Positions 1 to 9,829 of a stretch of DNA of 64,000 nt are shown here, one piece after another. The translations under genes and the position numbers were made by a program. Every line of letters starts with the position of its first letter. Positions within the stretch are counted from its first letter, which is position 1. Under the pieces are notes generated by a model, which was not told where the DNA came from, did no database searches, and saw only the letters and a list, made by a program, of their open reading frames with translations. The stretch is from an uncultured Verrucomicrobiae bacterium (GTDB lineage Bacteria; Verrucomicrobiota; Verrucomicrobiia; Limisphaerales; AAA164-E04), in contig CALSPN010000004.1 of assembly GCA_943788245.1 (NCBI GenBank), positions 1 to 64,000 on the forward strand. Reading direction: 5' to 3'.

Positions 1-1206
1 AAAGGCGGGGCAGAGGCCTACTTGTTCGATTTAATCAAGCGTTTAGCAACTCCGGGGTCACGAATGTTATTTAGCATATGCAAAAGAGGCGCCTGATTTT
101 GACATTTCCTCGATCAGATTACCGAGCATAGGTCTGGTATCGGCAATTAATCTTGAGAGGGACTTGGCGTCATTACAAAGTTTTATCAACAAAGTCCGCC
201 CTGACCTGATCCACATTCACGGCGATATGGAATATTCACGTCATCGAGGCGTGCCTCAAGCTCAAACCTTGCCTGATGACAGGCCACGATTATCGATGGT
301 TATGCCCCGATTCCAAATTTTATTGGAAACGAACACAGAGTCCTTGCAGCAGGGCCCCCGGGTGGTTGTGTGCGCCATCTAGTTTAAAACACAAGTGCGT
401 GACTCTTCGGCCGCACCTTCTGACGCGAAACATTCAAAGAATCCAAAGATTCAAACGGCTGATTCCAGAGATTCGAGCGGTCGTGACAGCTAGTCGATAT
501 GTCGCCAACAGATTCAGAGCATCATCCTTTCCTGAAGCAAAAACCCACATCATTCCCTATTATTGCTCATTCAGCCCGCTTGACTCTCCCAGAAAACTCC
601 CCAAGGAGAAATCCATCTCAATCATAGGTAGGACAGCTGATTATAAGGGAATTGATTACTTCCTTTCGGCGCTAGGAAAATTACCCGCAGATGTGCGCGG
701 CTTCATCATGGGAGATATCAACGAAAAAAAAGAAAAATCGATCCTGGAAATGGCGAGAACCGCCCATTGCGAGGGTAGAGTCACTCTTGAAAACTGGTCA
801 GATCGTAAAGGAGTTGCAAGGTTATTGAAAAAGACCTCGATACTTATTTTCCCTTCCATCTGGCCTGAGCCTTTCGGAATCACCGGGATAGAAGCCATGG
901 CCTTTGGGGTTCCTGTCATTGGAAGTGATATTGGAGGAATCCCCGACTGGGTCGATCATGGAGTTACAGGTTATTTGTGCCGCCCCAAATCATCAGAAGA
1001 AATAGCCGCCTACGCCACCAACGCTTTTCAGCGATCAGGATTTGATGATCACCATGGGTGTCGCCGGCCAAGAAAGCATTCGGGATAAATTCATCCCAGA
1101 AATACACCTTAAGAAACTTGAGCAAGTCTATGCCTCCTGCCTCCAAGGTCAAAGTCGCCTTTTATTGCTTTTTTCCCGGTGGAGGAATTGGTCAATACAC
1201 GCATGA
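1..1206 (+). CDS. Glycosyltransferase family 4 (5'-partial, frame-disrupted)
   Basis: This is a GT4-type sugar transferase, presumably adding a sugar to a lipid-linked surface glycan in the cytoplasm. The start lies before the window. The first readable codons give GGAEAYLFDLIKRL, the usual N-terminal motif of GT4 enzymes. The reading then changes frame near 55-62, 240-250 and 1030-1036. Joined together, the pieces run through LIHIHG, the donor-domain start SIIGRTADYKGIDYF and the E-x7-E region EPFGITGIEAMAFGVPVIG, and end with MGVAGQESIRDKF and a stop at 1204-1206. The first break sits in a GGGG run and the third beside a TTTT run, so sequence error is the simplest explanation. The 3' end overlaps the start of the next glycosyltransferase. 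The family is clear; the donor and acceptor are not known. Confidence 0.8.
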
Positions 1207-2301
1207 ACTTCTGTCACAATTGATGTGTCTGGAATCATTGTCCGTCTCACTTTACTGTCCACCCAATTTTGAATGGTTGGACAAAGCAAAATATGAAACT
1301 CACCCTGTTTTATTCCAGATTTCGTCGAGCCAGCCACTCATCCGCAAAATGAAGTTCCTCATGGGGCAGTGGATAAATCCGAATCGATTCCTGCATCATG
1401 CGATTAAATCAAAAGCTCATATCGTTCACTTCAGTAATTTCAACCATTTGACTTATCCCGCCTGGAAAATTTTGGCACGACGCAATGGTCAACTTAAACA
1501 GGCTTGCACTGCTCACGACGTCAAAAGAGCAGTTCCAATTTTAAACCGAAAATGGGAAACCAAACAGCTACGTCAATTCTATAAAGATTGCCGTTTAATA
1601 TTTGTTCACAGTGAGAGCCAAAAAAAAGAATTGGAAGCATTTGCTGGCGAAGGAAATTATCAAACCGTCATTGTCCCCCACGGCCCTTACGACTTTTCCA
1701 AGGGTCGTCATTCGAATCAGATCAAGAGAAAACAAGTAGACACAGTAGTCACCAAAGGTCTATTTTTCGGGAACATCAGGGATGAAAAAAATCTGGATGG
1801 ATTGCTCAAAGCTATCGCTTTGGGATCTGACAATATTCATCTTACCGTGGCAGGTTCGTCTGGTATTTCAGGCCATAAAAATATCGAATACTACAAAGCC
1901 CTGGCGAATTCGCTGGGCCTCACAAAGAACATCACAGTGGATCAATGCCCACGTTCCCGAGGATCAAGTTGCAAATCTATTTCAATCTACTGACTGGGTT
2001 GCCCTTCCCTACAAAGAGCAAGTTCACGTCGCAAAGCGGTGTCTTTAACAGTATTGCAACTCACTATTCGACACCCATGCTGATCACTCCTGCGCCTACC
2101 TTCAAGGAGGTATTTCGCGTCTTATTCATTGGGAGAAATGGCCTGCGACGAAACTCCCGAGCGAAATACAGGTTGCATTGAAAACAATTAGCAAATGGAG
2201 CCAAGATATCAAAGTATGATGGGTTTGCAAATTACCAAAACCATCACACATGGGAAAGGAATGCGTCCATAACCCAAGCTGCCTATCTTGAGGCCATATA
2301 A
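1130..2301 (+). CDS. Glycosyltransferase family 4 (frame-disrupted)
   Basis: This is a second GT4-like transferase. I chose the ATG at 1130 because it is followed by a beta strand and the glycine-rich segment FYCFFPGGGIGQYTHELL, typical of the N-terminal Rossmann fold. The donor domain begins around GLFFGNIRDEKNLDGLLKAI. The frame changes about four times, near 1940, 2032, 2112 and 2182. Three of these fall in AAA, TTT and AAAA runs, where one base added or lost restores the frame. The repaired C-terminus reads VANLFQSTDWVALPYKEQVH, then FNSIATHYSTPMLI, then SYSLGEMACDETPERN and YDGFANYQNHHTWERNA, ending at 2301. It overlaps the preceding gene and is followed 18 bases later by the next transferase. 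Its substrate is unknown. Confidence 0.75.
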
Positions 2302-2319
2302 TGCCTCGTTTAACAGATC

Positions 2320-3483
2320 ATGAAGATTGCTGTGGTAACACCTATCCCTACCCCTTATCGCGATGCCTTTTGGAACGTGGTTGGTGAAGAGCCCGATACA
2401 AATTTGCATGTACTTTATTGTGCCGCGGGCAAAGCAGATCGACCATGGAAGACCAAGTGGCATATGAACTTTCATCATAAGTTTTTGCAAGGTTGGAATT
2501 TATTGGGCTGGAAATCGCGTGAAGCATCTCTTTATTGCAATCCTGAAGTCATCCTACAGTTGAACCATATCCAGCCAGAAAAGGTACTCATCGGTGGATA
2601 TAATCATCTCACCATGTTACTGGCCATGGCATGGTCTGTTATGAATGGTCGTGATTTCTACCTGATGTGCGAAACGAACCATTTACGGAAAAGTAAGGGC
2701 ATTCGAAGTCGTTTGAAGAGGCTGTTCATTGAAGCGATCGGAAGAAAATCTGCGGGAGGATTTCCAACCGGAAAATCTGCTTCAAGATATCTGCAATTTC
2801 ATGGCTGGAAAAAAGATTCGCTGAGTTATCTTCCCAACGTTCCAGACATTAATGGCATCACAAAAAAACTAAAATTACTAAGGGCAGAAGGGGCGCAAAT
2901 ACGGTCAAAATGGAAAATCAAAGACGAGAAAATAATCATCTATGTGGGTAGACTGATCAAAAAGAAGAATGTTGATCATTTAATAAAAGCAATTGCAAAT
3001 ATTGACCCAGAATCTAGGTTAAATTTAGTTGTCATCGGGGATGGTGACCAAGCCCAAGATCTTAAATCGCTTAGTCAAAAACTGGGAACGGAAAAAGTAA
3101 CGCGATTTTTGGGCTTTCTGGAGCCAGAAGCGATATTGGAATGGTTTGCCCTAGCTAGCGTCTTTGTACTTCCTTCCAATGAGACGTGGGGCGTTGCGCC
3201 TATTGAGGCAGCTTCTGCCGGTCTGCACCTGATTTTGTCAGAAAGTGTGGGTTCGGCTTTTGAAATATCCGACCGCTATTCGAAAATCCATATCGTCCAG
3301 GAGGGAAACATCCAGCAATGGCAAACGACAATCCTGAATGCCATTGATTCGAATCATGACTTTGGCGAGAGGCAGCATGCCTCATCTTTATCCCAAAAAT
3401 TGCTGCAAGATTGGAGCTATTCTGCATTAGCATCCAGGATGCTCACTTTTTTGACATCCAAACGAAAGATATCTTTGGTTTAA
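2320..3483 (+). CDS. Glycosyltransferase family 4
   Basis: An intact 387-residue GT4-like protein. The N-terminus MKIAVVTPIPTPYRDAFW is the form seen in transferases whose first Rossmann strand leads to a PTPYR turn. The donor-binding half starts near residue 205 with IIIYVGRLIKKKNVDHLIKA and contains the E-x7-E-like region SNETWGVAPIEAASAGLHLI. It begins with ATG at 2320, shortly after the previous stop, and its stop directly abuts the ATG of the O-antigen ligase gene at 3484, so both are probably on one transcript. It has no signal peptide or membrane helix and should act on the cytoplasmic face of the membrane. Sugar specificity cannot be read from the sequence. Confidence 0.88.
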   Translation: MKIAVVTPIPTPYRDAFWNVVGEEPDTNLHVLYCAAGKADRPWKTKWHMNFHHKFLQGWNLLGWKSREASLYCNPEVILQLNHIQPEKVLIGGYNHLTMLLAMAWSVMNGRDFYLMCETNHLRKSKGIRSRLKRLFIEAIGRKSAGGFPTGKSASRYLQFHGWKKDSLSYLPNVPDINGITKKLKLLRAEGAQIRSKWKIKDEKIIIYVGRLIKKKNVDHLIKAIANIDPESRLNLVVIGDGDQAQDLKSLSQKLGTEKVTRFLGFLEPEAILEWFALASVFVLPSNETWGVAPIEAASAGLHLILSESVGSAFEISDRYSKIHIVQEGNIQQWQTTILNAIDSNHDFGERQHASSLSQKLLQDWSYSALASRMLTFLTSKRKISLV

Positions 3484-4653
3484 ATGACCAATGCTTCCAA
3501 AATATGGGCCATGGGCGCCGCGTTCATTGTCATCGCTCCGCTGTCAACAAGTGGCGGTGCCGTTGGGATTTTGAAATCGTTAAGATTGCTGACAACAGTG
3601 CTGGCCTTCTACTTTTCTGTCTCTAGCACCAAACTTCCAGAGCGCCTGGGAGGAGCAAGGAGCTTGTTTAATTTCGTTTTTTTATTCACGCTTGCCGCTT
3701 TGTGGAGCGATTACCCCGTCATGGGGATGGTCAACAAAGGGATGTTATTTTTTACGGTTATGACTGGTCTGGCAATGAGTTATTCTGCTGTATCGGCTAA
3801 GGATTTATTAAAGAAGTTAAATATGATAGGATACGTTGGCGGAGCCTCTTCGTTGACCCTTGCCTGGGTGTTTATTACTAATAAAGAAGAAAATCTTGTG
3901 GGTGATCGCCTGGCCGTAGCCGGTATGAACGCAAACACGATAGGTGCCGCTGGCGCTCTGCTGTTGTTGTTAGCCGTTTATTTGATATTCAAATCTGAAA
4001 GAACCATTAATAAGTTGTCCATCTTTCAAGTGCCGTCTTCTTATTGGCCATCGTTTTGGGAACCGGAAGCCGGGGGGCACTGCTGATGTGCTGCAGTAGG
4101 TTTATTTTTTGTTCTGAAGCCTATTTTAAGCAAAAATGCCATGTCGATATTTGTGGTGTGCCTGATACCATTCATAGTTTTACAAATATATGGAGCCATT
4201 TCTGCTAACGAAGACACTGTGACCCCGGGAATTGATAGGCTTGCCAATATGAACATGGAAACCGAAAATACAAGGTCAGGCATGTGGAATTGGACCATAA
4301 GAAAGTTTAATGAATCTCCCGTGATTGGAAAGGGATGGCTGAGTTGGGGGGGAACCAGCTTCAGCGAACACCCACAACATCTATCTGCATGTATTGGCGG
4401 AATCCGGGGTCATCGGAGGCGTCGTATTTTTGGGCATGCTATTCCGATTGTTTTCTATCCATAGAGTGAACACCTCTTCCTTGAAGGCAGGAACGGATCC
4501 TTATGAGTTTCACACCTCTGGGTGCAGGCATTTTAGCGTCCGTGCTGTTGCATGGAATGGTTGAGAGCTCAACCATATGCTGGGATCATGCTACCAATGC
4601 TCTTATTTTTGGGGTTCGCCGTCGGGCTTCTTGGACCGGGCCACCCTCCTTGA
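3484..4653 (+). CDS. O-antigen ligase / polymerase (Wzy_C family), frame-disrupted
   Basis: A polytopic membrane protein of the O-antigen ligase/polymerase family. The first piece has successive hydrophobic helices (AAFIVIAPLSTSGGAVGIL, LLLLLAVYLIF). After frame changes near 4040 and 4085 it continues through FLLAIVLGTGSRGALLMC and NAMSIFVVCLIPFIVLQIYG. After a further change near 4372 it gives the family signature HNIYLHVLAESGVIGGVVFL, where the conserved His-Asn-x-Tyr-Leu lies in or near the large periplasmic loop. A last change near 4503 leads to VLLHGMVESSTICWDHATNA and a stop at 4651-4653. The protein would polymerise repeat units or ligate glycan to lipid A core. Four breaks are too many for ordinary gene decay with such well-kept motifs, so indel errors are likely. 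Confidence 0.8.
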
Positions 4654-4753
4654 TCAGTGAGGATCGATCACCATTGAAAGTTGAAAAAGATCACTACCAC
4701 CCGTGGGCCTTTCAACGTGATCAGAATACTGCTAAGAGCCCGCCCACTTTAAA

Positions 4754-5965
4754 TTGAAAATACTTCATGTCATTCATAGTTTGGACCCACGCTCTGGAGG
4801 TCCCAGCCACGCGCTATATGAGCTTTCTCGCGCCCAAGTAGATCAGGGTAACTCCGTGAGCATCATCGCTTCTGACAGACAATCAGGGGAGCAATGGTTT
4901 ACCAGTTCCGATTATCTTAATTTTATCAAGAACTCTCTTCCAGATGGCTTAACAAATTTATCAATAATACCAAGTTATGGTCGCTACAGACCTTGGGTGC
5001 GATATGCGTATTCGCCACAATGCACCTCTTTTGTTTACAAGGCATTGGGTTGTCATTTGCACTCGTCGCCCACAATTGATTTTGTACACGTGCACGGGCT
5101 GTTCAGTCAGATCACTCAAAAAGCCACAGACATTTGCGGCCGATTAAAAATACCCTATGCGGTAAGACCCACGGGCGCACTGGACGCATTGCCTCTCAAA
5201 CGAGGTTTCACATTGTTTAAAAGGATTTTTCTCCGTTATCTTCTTAAAAATTCTTTGGAAAAAGCATCCTTTGTTCATGCAACCTCGGAATCAGAAGCTA
5301 GATCGTTGAAAAAACTAAACTTTGATTTGAGTATAAATTCGGTTCCTCTTGGAGTCACAGTTCCAAACTGGGATCCCAAATATTACCAGTCAGTTTTTCA
5401 CCGCAGATTCCCGGGACTTAAAGGCAAGCGTATCGTTTTGTGTCTTTCGAGAATACACCCAATAAAACGATTGGGATTGGCCTTGGAGGCATTTAAAAAT
5501 TTAAGATTAAATTTGGGAGATTGCCAACTTGTTATTGCCGGCACTCCAACGAAACATCAACAATCCTTGGAAAAGTTGGCGAATGCATTGGGAGTCTCAG
5601 ACCATGTTCACTTTACAGGTTTCTTGAGTAAGGATCTTAAAACTGGAGCCTTCTTCAGCTCGAGCGTATTTTTGCAGACTTCAGAACATGAGAACTTCGG
5701 CCTTGGAGTGATGGAATCAATGGCCCATGGCTTGCGTGTTGTTTGCACCAAGGGAGTTGCAGCCGGCAAGCATGTCGCATCCAGTCAAGGGGGATTGTTC
5801 GTAACTGACACTCCGGAAGCTGTCGCTCACGGCCTCCGTGATGTGATGAATAATCATCCATCCCCCTGTGATTTAAATTTAGCTCGTCGAGTAAGCAACT
5901 CATTTTCATGGGATGCAATCGCAAAGCAATTGGACGTTTACTATCGGCACTCGACTCAAAAATAG
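4754..5965 (+). CDS. Glycosyltransferase family 4
   Basis: An intact 403-residue GT4 transferase that starts with TTG at 4754. The start is supported by the immediate core motif KILHVIHSLDPRSGGPSHA, in which GG-P-S binds near the acceptor site in this subfamily. The donor domain begins around residue 228 with RIVLCLSRIHPIKRLGLALE and carries the E-x7-E-like segment SEHENFGLGVMESMAHGLRVV. No membrane helix is evident. About 100 bases separate it from the ligase gene. Its 3' end overlaps the long reading of the next gene, but the next gene probably starts a little after this stop. The role is addition of one sugar of the repeat unit; which sugar is unknown. Confidence 0.88.
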   Translation: MKILHVIHSLDPRSGGPSHALYELSRAQVDQGNSVSIIASDRQSGEQWFTSSDYLNFIKNSLPDGLTNLSIIPSYGRYRPWVRYAYSPQCTSFVYKALGCHLHSSPTIDFVHVHGLFSQITQKATDICGRLKIPYAVRPTGALDALPLKRGFTLFKRIFLRYLLKNSLEKASFVHATSESEARSLKKLNFDLSINSVPLGVTVPNWDPKYYQSVFHRRFPGLKGKRIVLCLSRIHPIKRLGLALEAFKNLRLNLGDCQLVIAGTPTKHQQSLEKLANALGVSDHVHFTGFLSKDLKTGAFFSSSVFLQTSEHENFGLGVMESMAHGLRVVCTKGVAAGKHVASSQGGLFVTDTPEAVAHGLRDVMNNHPSPCDLNLARRVSNSFSWDAIAKQLDVYYRHSTQK

Positions 5966-6005
5966 CGCATGGATATCTGTTCCATCAATAATTGAAAGCA
6001 ACCAA

Positions 6006-6860
6006 GTGACAGTGACAGTAATCATTGCGACAAAAAACGAAGAACAAAATCTTCGCAACTGTTTGGAAAGCGTAAAATGGGCAGATCAGCTCATTGTGGT
6101 TGATTCAGGAAGCACGGATCGAACCAGAGAGATTGCTGAAGAATCGGGTGCTCATTTTCATGTATTCGAATACGGGGGAGGTTGGCCAAAAAAGAGGAAC
6201 TGGGCAATAAATTCAGGTTTGGCAAAGCATCCTTGGATCCTGATTTTAGACGCCGATGAAAGAGTTTCTGCCTCGCTACGTGATGAAATCCAAGCAGCAG
6301 TCAAGACTGCACACTTTGATGGTTATTACATCAAGTGGAAATTTATTTTTCTAGGTAGATGGATGAAACATTCCTGGAGTCACGGTTGGATGATGCGACT
6401 TTTCAGAAATGGCAAGGGGGAATACGAAAATTTAAACATGACTGACGAAGGCGGATGGGACGCCGAAGTACATGAAAATATTGTTGTAGAGGGTCGATGT
6501 AAAAAGCTATCCAATTGCCTTGATCATGAATCTTCGCATGACTTACACCGATGGACTCAAAAACAAAATGATTTCTCAACTTGGAATGCCAAGCGACGCA
6601 TCAAACAACTGGACTCACCTCTTCCAGCGCTCCATCATTTTTTCTCGGACGATCCAGTAAAACGTCGTAAGTGGATGAAAGCCTTTTTTCTTCGATTACC
6701 GGGAAAGCCATTACTGATATTCTTTTATCTATATTTTTTCAAAATGGGTTTTCTTGACGGGCTTGCTGGCTTTTATTTTTGCAGTCTGAGGGCTTGCCAT
6801 GAATTAAATATCAATGCAAAGGTTTTTGAGAATCAACAGAATGAAGATTCCTCGAATTAG
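6006..6860 (+). CDS. Glycosyltransferase family 2 (WaaE/KdtX-like)
   Basis: A GT2 inverting transferase. The GT-A fold opens with VTVIIATKNEEQNLRNCLES, followed by VVDSGSTDRTREIA and the metal-binding ILDADER (DxD-like). The middle SHGWMMRLFRNGKGEYENL and WDAEVHENIVVEG are typical of the lipopolysaccharide-core WaaE/KdtX group. The C-terminus has hydrophobic stretches (LLIFFYLYFFKMGFLDGL) that could anchor it to the membrane. The frame is open from ATG 5913, but the residues before 6006 do not look like the fold and overlap the previous gene by 53 bases. I therefore favour a GTG start at 6006 or 6012. Its end overlaps the heparinase-like gene by about 20 bases, which suggests translational coupling. 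Confidence 0.85.
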   Translation: MTVTVIIATKNEEQNLRNCLESVKWADQLIVVDSGSTDRTREIAEESGAHFHVFEYGGGWPKKRNWAINSGLAKHPWILILDADERVSASLRDEIQAAVKTAHFDGYYIKWKFIFLGRWMKHSWSHGWMMRLFRNGKGEYENLNMTDEGGWDAEVHENIVVEGRCKKLSNCLDHESSHDLHRWTQKQNDFSTWNAKRRIKQLDSPLPALHHFFSDDPVKRRKWMKAFFLRLPGKPLLIFFYLYFFKMGFLDGLAGFYFCSLRACHELNINAKVFENQQNEDSSN

Positions 6861-8508
6861 TAATCTAAATAGATTGTTTCATACCATTCGACCTTTGCGC
6901 TGGAAGCAGATCTTCTACCGTTTGAATTACAGACTGCGCTTTTGGGCCAAACCAAAGCAGATAAAAGAAACTAATATTGAACCTGATTTGCTGAGTGATT
7001 ACGCAGCGCTCCGTGCATTGAAGGTTCCACTGAAGGCACTATTCAACCGCGAAACCATCCTTGAAGGTCAATTCGAGTTCATAAATCTTAAGGAGCACAT
7101 TGAATTTCCCCCCAATTGGGATTTCAGATCTCCTCACAAGCTATGGCGTTACCAGTTACACTACTTCGAGTGGCTTTTCTGCCTTGATTACATTGAAGCT
7201 CGAAAGTGTGTACTGAGCTGGATTGAAAACTATCATTATGACCGAAACCGGGATGGGTGGGAAGCCTACCCCACCTCACTGAGGCTTATGTCATGGAGTG
7301 CTTATTTCGTAGCCACCCACCGTAGTGAACTTTCAAATGACCCGTCTTTCTCAAGCATATTGAGTCAGAGTATAAAGACTCAAACGACATGGCTGGAAAG
7401 AAATCTCGAATATCATTTGATGGCTAACCACCTTTTGGAGAATGCAGCGGCACTTTTAGTGACAGGTTCTTTATTCAATGGCAACTCAGCACGCAGGTGG
7501 AAGGAAACAGGATCCAAAATTCTCAAACAAGAGATACAAGAACAAATCCTTCCTGACGGCATGCATTTCGAGCGATCACCAATGTATCATTTGAGAATGC
7601 TCAATGTATTGAAGGAAACAAGGCTGTTGCTGAAATCGAACGAAGAAAATCATTTAAAACCGATTCTCCGCTCAATGGAAAAGGCTTTGGATCTAGTCAG
7701 GCACCCGGACGGAGACATTGCACTCCTTAATGACTCAAACCTGGGGGTTTATCCACTCCCCCTCAGCTCTGACAATTCATTCAGCCCAATACCTGGGCCA
7801 TGGAAACTGCCCGATGCAGGTTATTATGGTTACCGTGGATCAAAGGGAGAATATATCATCTTTGATGCCGGACCTATCGGGCCCGACTACAATCCGGGGC
7901 ACTCGCACGGTGACATGTTTTCATATGAGGTCACTTGGAATTACCATAAGATGGTCGTTGATACAGGAAACTTCGATTACGAACCTGGTTTGATGCGTGT
8001 TCATTGTCGGTCAACAAAGGCTCACAATACGGTTCAGGTCAACGAAGAGGATCAATGTGATTTTTGGGGCACTTTCAGGGTTGGAAAAAGGATTCAACCA
8101 GAAGACGTCAAATACGCAGAGAAAGAAAATGGATTTCAGCTTGAAGCAACTCACAGCGGGTATCGCAGATTTCCTGAAAGAGCCGTGCATCGCAGGCTAG
8201 TAGATTTTCATGCTGGAAACCCTCTTCGCATACAGGATTGGATTCAAGCTGAAAAGTCGGTCCATGCGGTTTCCAGAATTCACTTCCATCCCGATTGCAA
8301 ATGTCTGGATATGACGGCTCGGCAACTTGTCATCCGCAACGCCAACGTTGATTGCATCATCGAATGGGATCGAGAATCAAGTGCCAAGCTTGAAGACTCT
8401 TTTTATTGTCCTGAATTCAATACGAAGTTACCAAACAAGGTGCTGGCTTTGACTCAGATCGGAACTGATTTGAGGATTCATTACTCACTTAGATTTACGA
8501 AGGGATGA
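6841..8508 (+). CDS. Heparinase II/III-like protein
   Basis: A protein of about 555 residues with an N-terminal alpha/alpha toroid and a C-terminal heparinase II/III beta-sandwich. Family signs are LWRYQLHYFEWL and WEAYPTSLRLMSW in the toroid, HLLENAAALLVTG, and then NPGHSHGDMFSYEV, VVDTGNFDYEPG and HNTVQVNEEDQCDFW in the lyase-like domain, which keep the histidine and tyrosine pattern. I favour ATG 6841 (MKIPRISNLNRLF) over ATG 6814. No signal peptide is visible. Members of this family inside glycan biosynthesis loci are thought to trim or process the polymer, like alginate lyases in export systems. It overlaps the next gene by ATGA. Enzyme specificity is not predictable here. Confidence 0.85.
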   Translation: MKIPRISNLNRLFHTIRPLRWKQIFYRLNYRLRFWAKPKQIKETNIEPDLLSDYAALRALKVPLKALFNRETILEGQFEFINLKEHIEFPPNWDFRSPHKLWRYQLHYFEWLFCLDYIEARKCVLSWIENYHYDRNRDGWEAYPTSLRLMSWSAYFVATHRSELSNDPSFSSILSQSIKTQTTWLERNLEYHLMANHLLENAAALLVTGSLFNGNSARRWKETGSKILKQEIQEQILPDGMHFERSPMYHLRMLNVLKETRLLLKSNEENHLKPILRSMEKALDLVRHPDGDIALLNDSNLGVYPLPLSSDNSFSPIPGPWKLPDAGYYGYRGSKGEYIIFDAGPIGPDYNPGHSHGDMFSYEVTWNYHKMVVDTGNFDYEPGLMRVHCRSTKAHNTVQVNEEDQCDFWGTFRVGKRIQPEDVKYAEKENGFQLEATHSGYRRFPERAVHRRLVDFHAGNPLRIQDWIQAEKSVHAVSRIHFHPDCKCLDMTARQLVIRNANVDCIIEWDRESSAKLEDSFYCPEFNTKLPNKVLALTQIGTDLRIHYSLRFTKG

Positions 8509-9716
8509 AGATTCTTTTCTTGTCGCATTATTTTCCCCCGGAAGGAAATGCTCCAGCTACCAGAACCTTTGAACATACTCGCCGATGGGCAAACGCGGGT
8601 CACGATATCAAAGTGATTACCTGTGCCCCTAACGTCCCACATGGGCAAGTTTATCCAAATTTCAAAAATTCAATATACAGTCGATCGGTTTTAGAAGGAG
8701 TACGCGTGTTGCGAGTCTGGACATACCTCGCAGCCAACAAAGGAAAAGGTCGTCGTTCACTAAACTATGTATCTTATTTATTCTCATCGGTGGTAGCGGG
8801 TTTATTTTCTTCGAAGCCAGATCTCATGATTGCAACCTCTCCTCAATTTTTTTGTGGATGCGCAGGAGCCATATTAGCAAAACTCAAAAATATACCTTTC
8901 ATACTTGAGATCAGAGACATTTGGCCTGATTCCATCATTGCAGTGAATGCCATCAGCAATCAGAGAGTTTTGAAATGGATGTTCATGCTGGAAAAATGGC
9001 TCTACCGAAGTGCAACGCATATTGTGACGGTAGGCAAAGGCTATAAAAAGGTTCTGGTCGAAAAAGGAGTCCCTCCTGAAAAGATTTCGATCATTACAAA
9101 CGGAGCAGACTTGAAACGGTTTTTGCCAGCAAAGGTTGCTAAAAAGGAAGGCTCCAAATTTATTTGCTCTTTTATCGGGACTTTGGGGATGGCTGCTGGC
9201 TTGGAAGTTGTCATCAGAGCGGCCCAATATCTGGATTCCATAGATGAATCAGATATAGTGTTTCACCTTGTTGGGGATGGGGCTGACTACGAGAACCTTT
9301 TAAAAAAAGTAAGTGATCTCAATATTAGAAGGATTCAATTCACAGGCTTGGTCAAAAAAGAGAATATCTCGGGTTATCTCGAGGAAACAGATGTTTGCCT
9401 GATCCACCTTATTAAATCGGACTTATTCAAAACAGTGATACCCTCTAAATTGTTTGAAGCAATGGCATCAGAGGTTCCAGTTGTCATAGGTGTCCAAGGG
9501 GAAGCAGCTGCCATTGTGGAGGCCGCTCAGTGTGGGCTCTCATTTACTCCCGAAAACCATTTGGAACTTTGCGATCTTCTGATTCAACTCAGTAATGATC
9601 CAATTCTAAGGGCATCCATGGGGGAACAGGGAAGAGTTTATCTTGAGTCCCATTTTTGCCGTGAACAGCTAGCAGATCAATATCTTGAATTGCTGCATAA
9701 GGTATGTCCGGCATGA
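8505..9716 (+). CDS. Glycosyltransferase WbuB-like (GT4)
   Basis: An intact 403-residue GT4 transferase of the WbuB/WcaI-like type. The N-terminal MKILFLSHYFPPEGNAPATR and the linking segment LEIRDIWPDSIIAVNAI are characteristic of this group, which in characterised O-antigen loci transfers deoxy- or N-acetyl-sugars. The donor domain has FICSFIGTLGMAAGLEVVIR and the C-terminal site SKLFEAMASEVPVVIG, with Glu in the usual place. Its ATG overlaps the preceding stop (ATGA), so it is translationally coupled to the heparinase-like gene. About 110 bases separate it from the WecA-type gene. Family assignment is firm; the sugar is an inference only. Confidence 0.88.
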   Translation: MKILFLSHYFPPEGNAPATRTFEHTRRWANAGHDIKVITCAPNVPHGQVYPNFKNSIYSRSVLEGVRVLRVWTYLAANKGKGRRSLNYVSYLFSSVVAGLFSSKPDLMIATSPQFFCGCAGAILAKLKNIPFILEIRDIWPDSIIAVNAISNQRVLKWMFMLEKWLYRSATHIVTVGKGYKKVLVEKGVPPEKISIITNGADLKRFLPAKVAKKEGSKFICSFIGTLGMAAGLEVVIRAAQYLDSIDESDIVFHLVGDGADYENLLKKVSDLNIRRIQFTGLVKKENISGYLEETDVCLIHLIKSDLFKTVIPSKLFEAMASEVPVVIGVQGEAAAIVEAAQCGLSFTPENHLELCDLLIQLSNDPILRASMGEQGRVYLESHFCREQLADQYLELLHKVCPA

Positions 9717-9829
9717 AGAAAATCATTACTTTCGTTTAGTTGACCTATGCTCAAGACTATCTGCACGATTTCCCCAGTGAAGATACAAGCCATAACATAT
9801 GAAAACCTGCCAGCAGAAAGGATTTTAAG

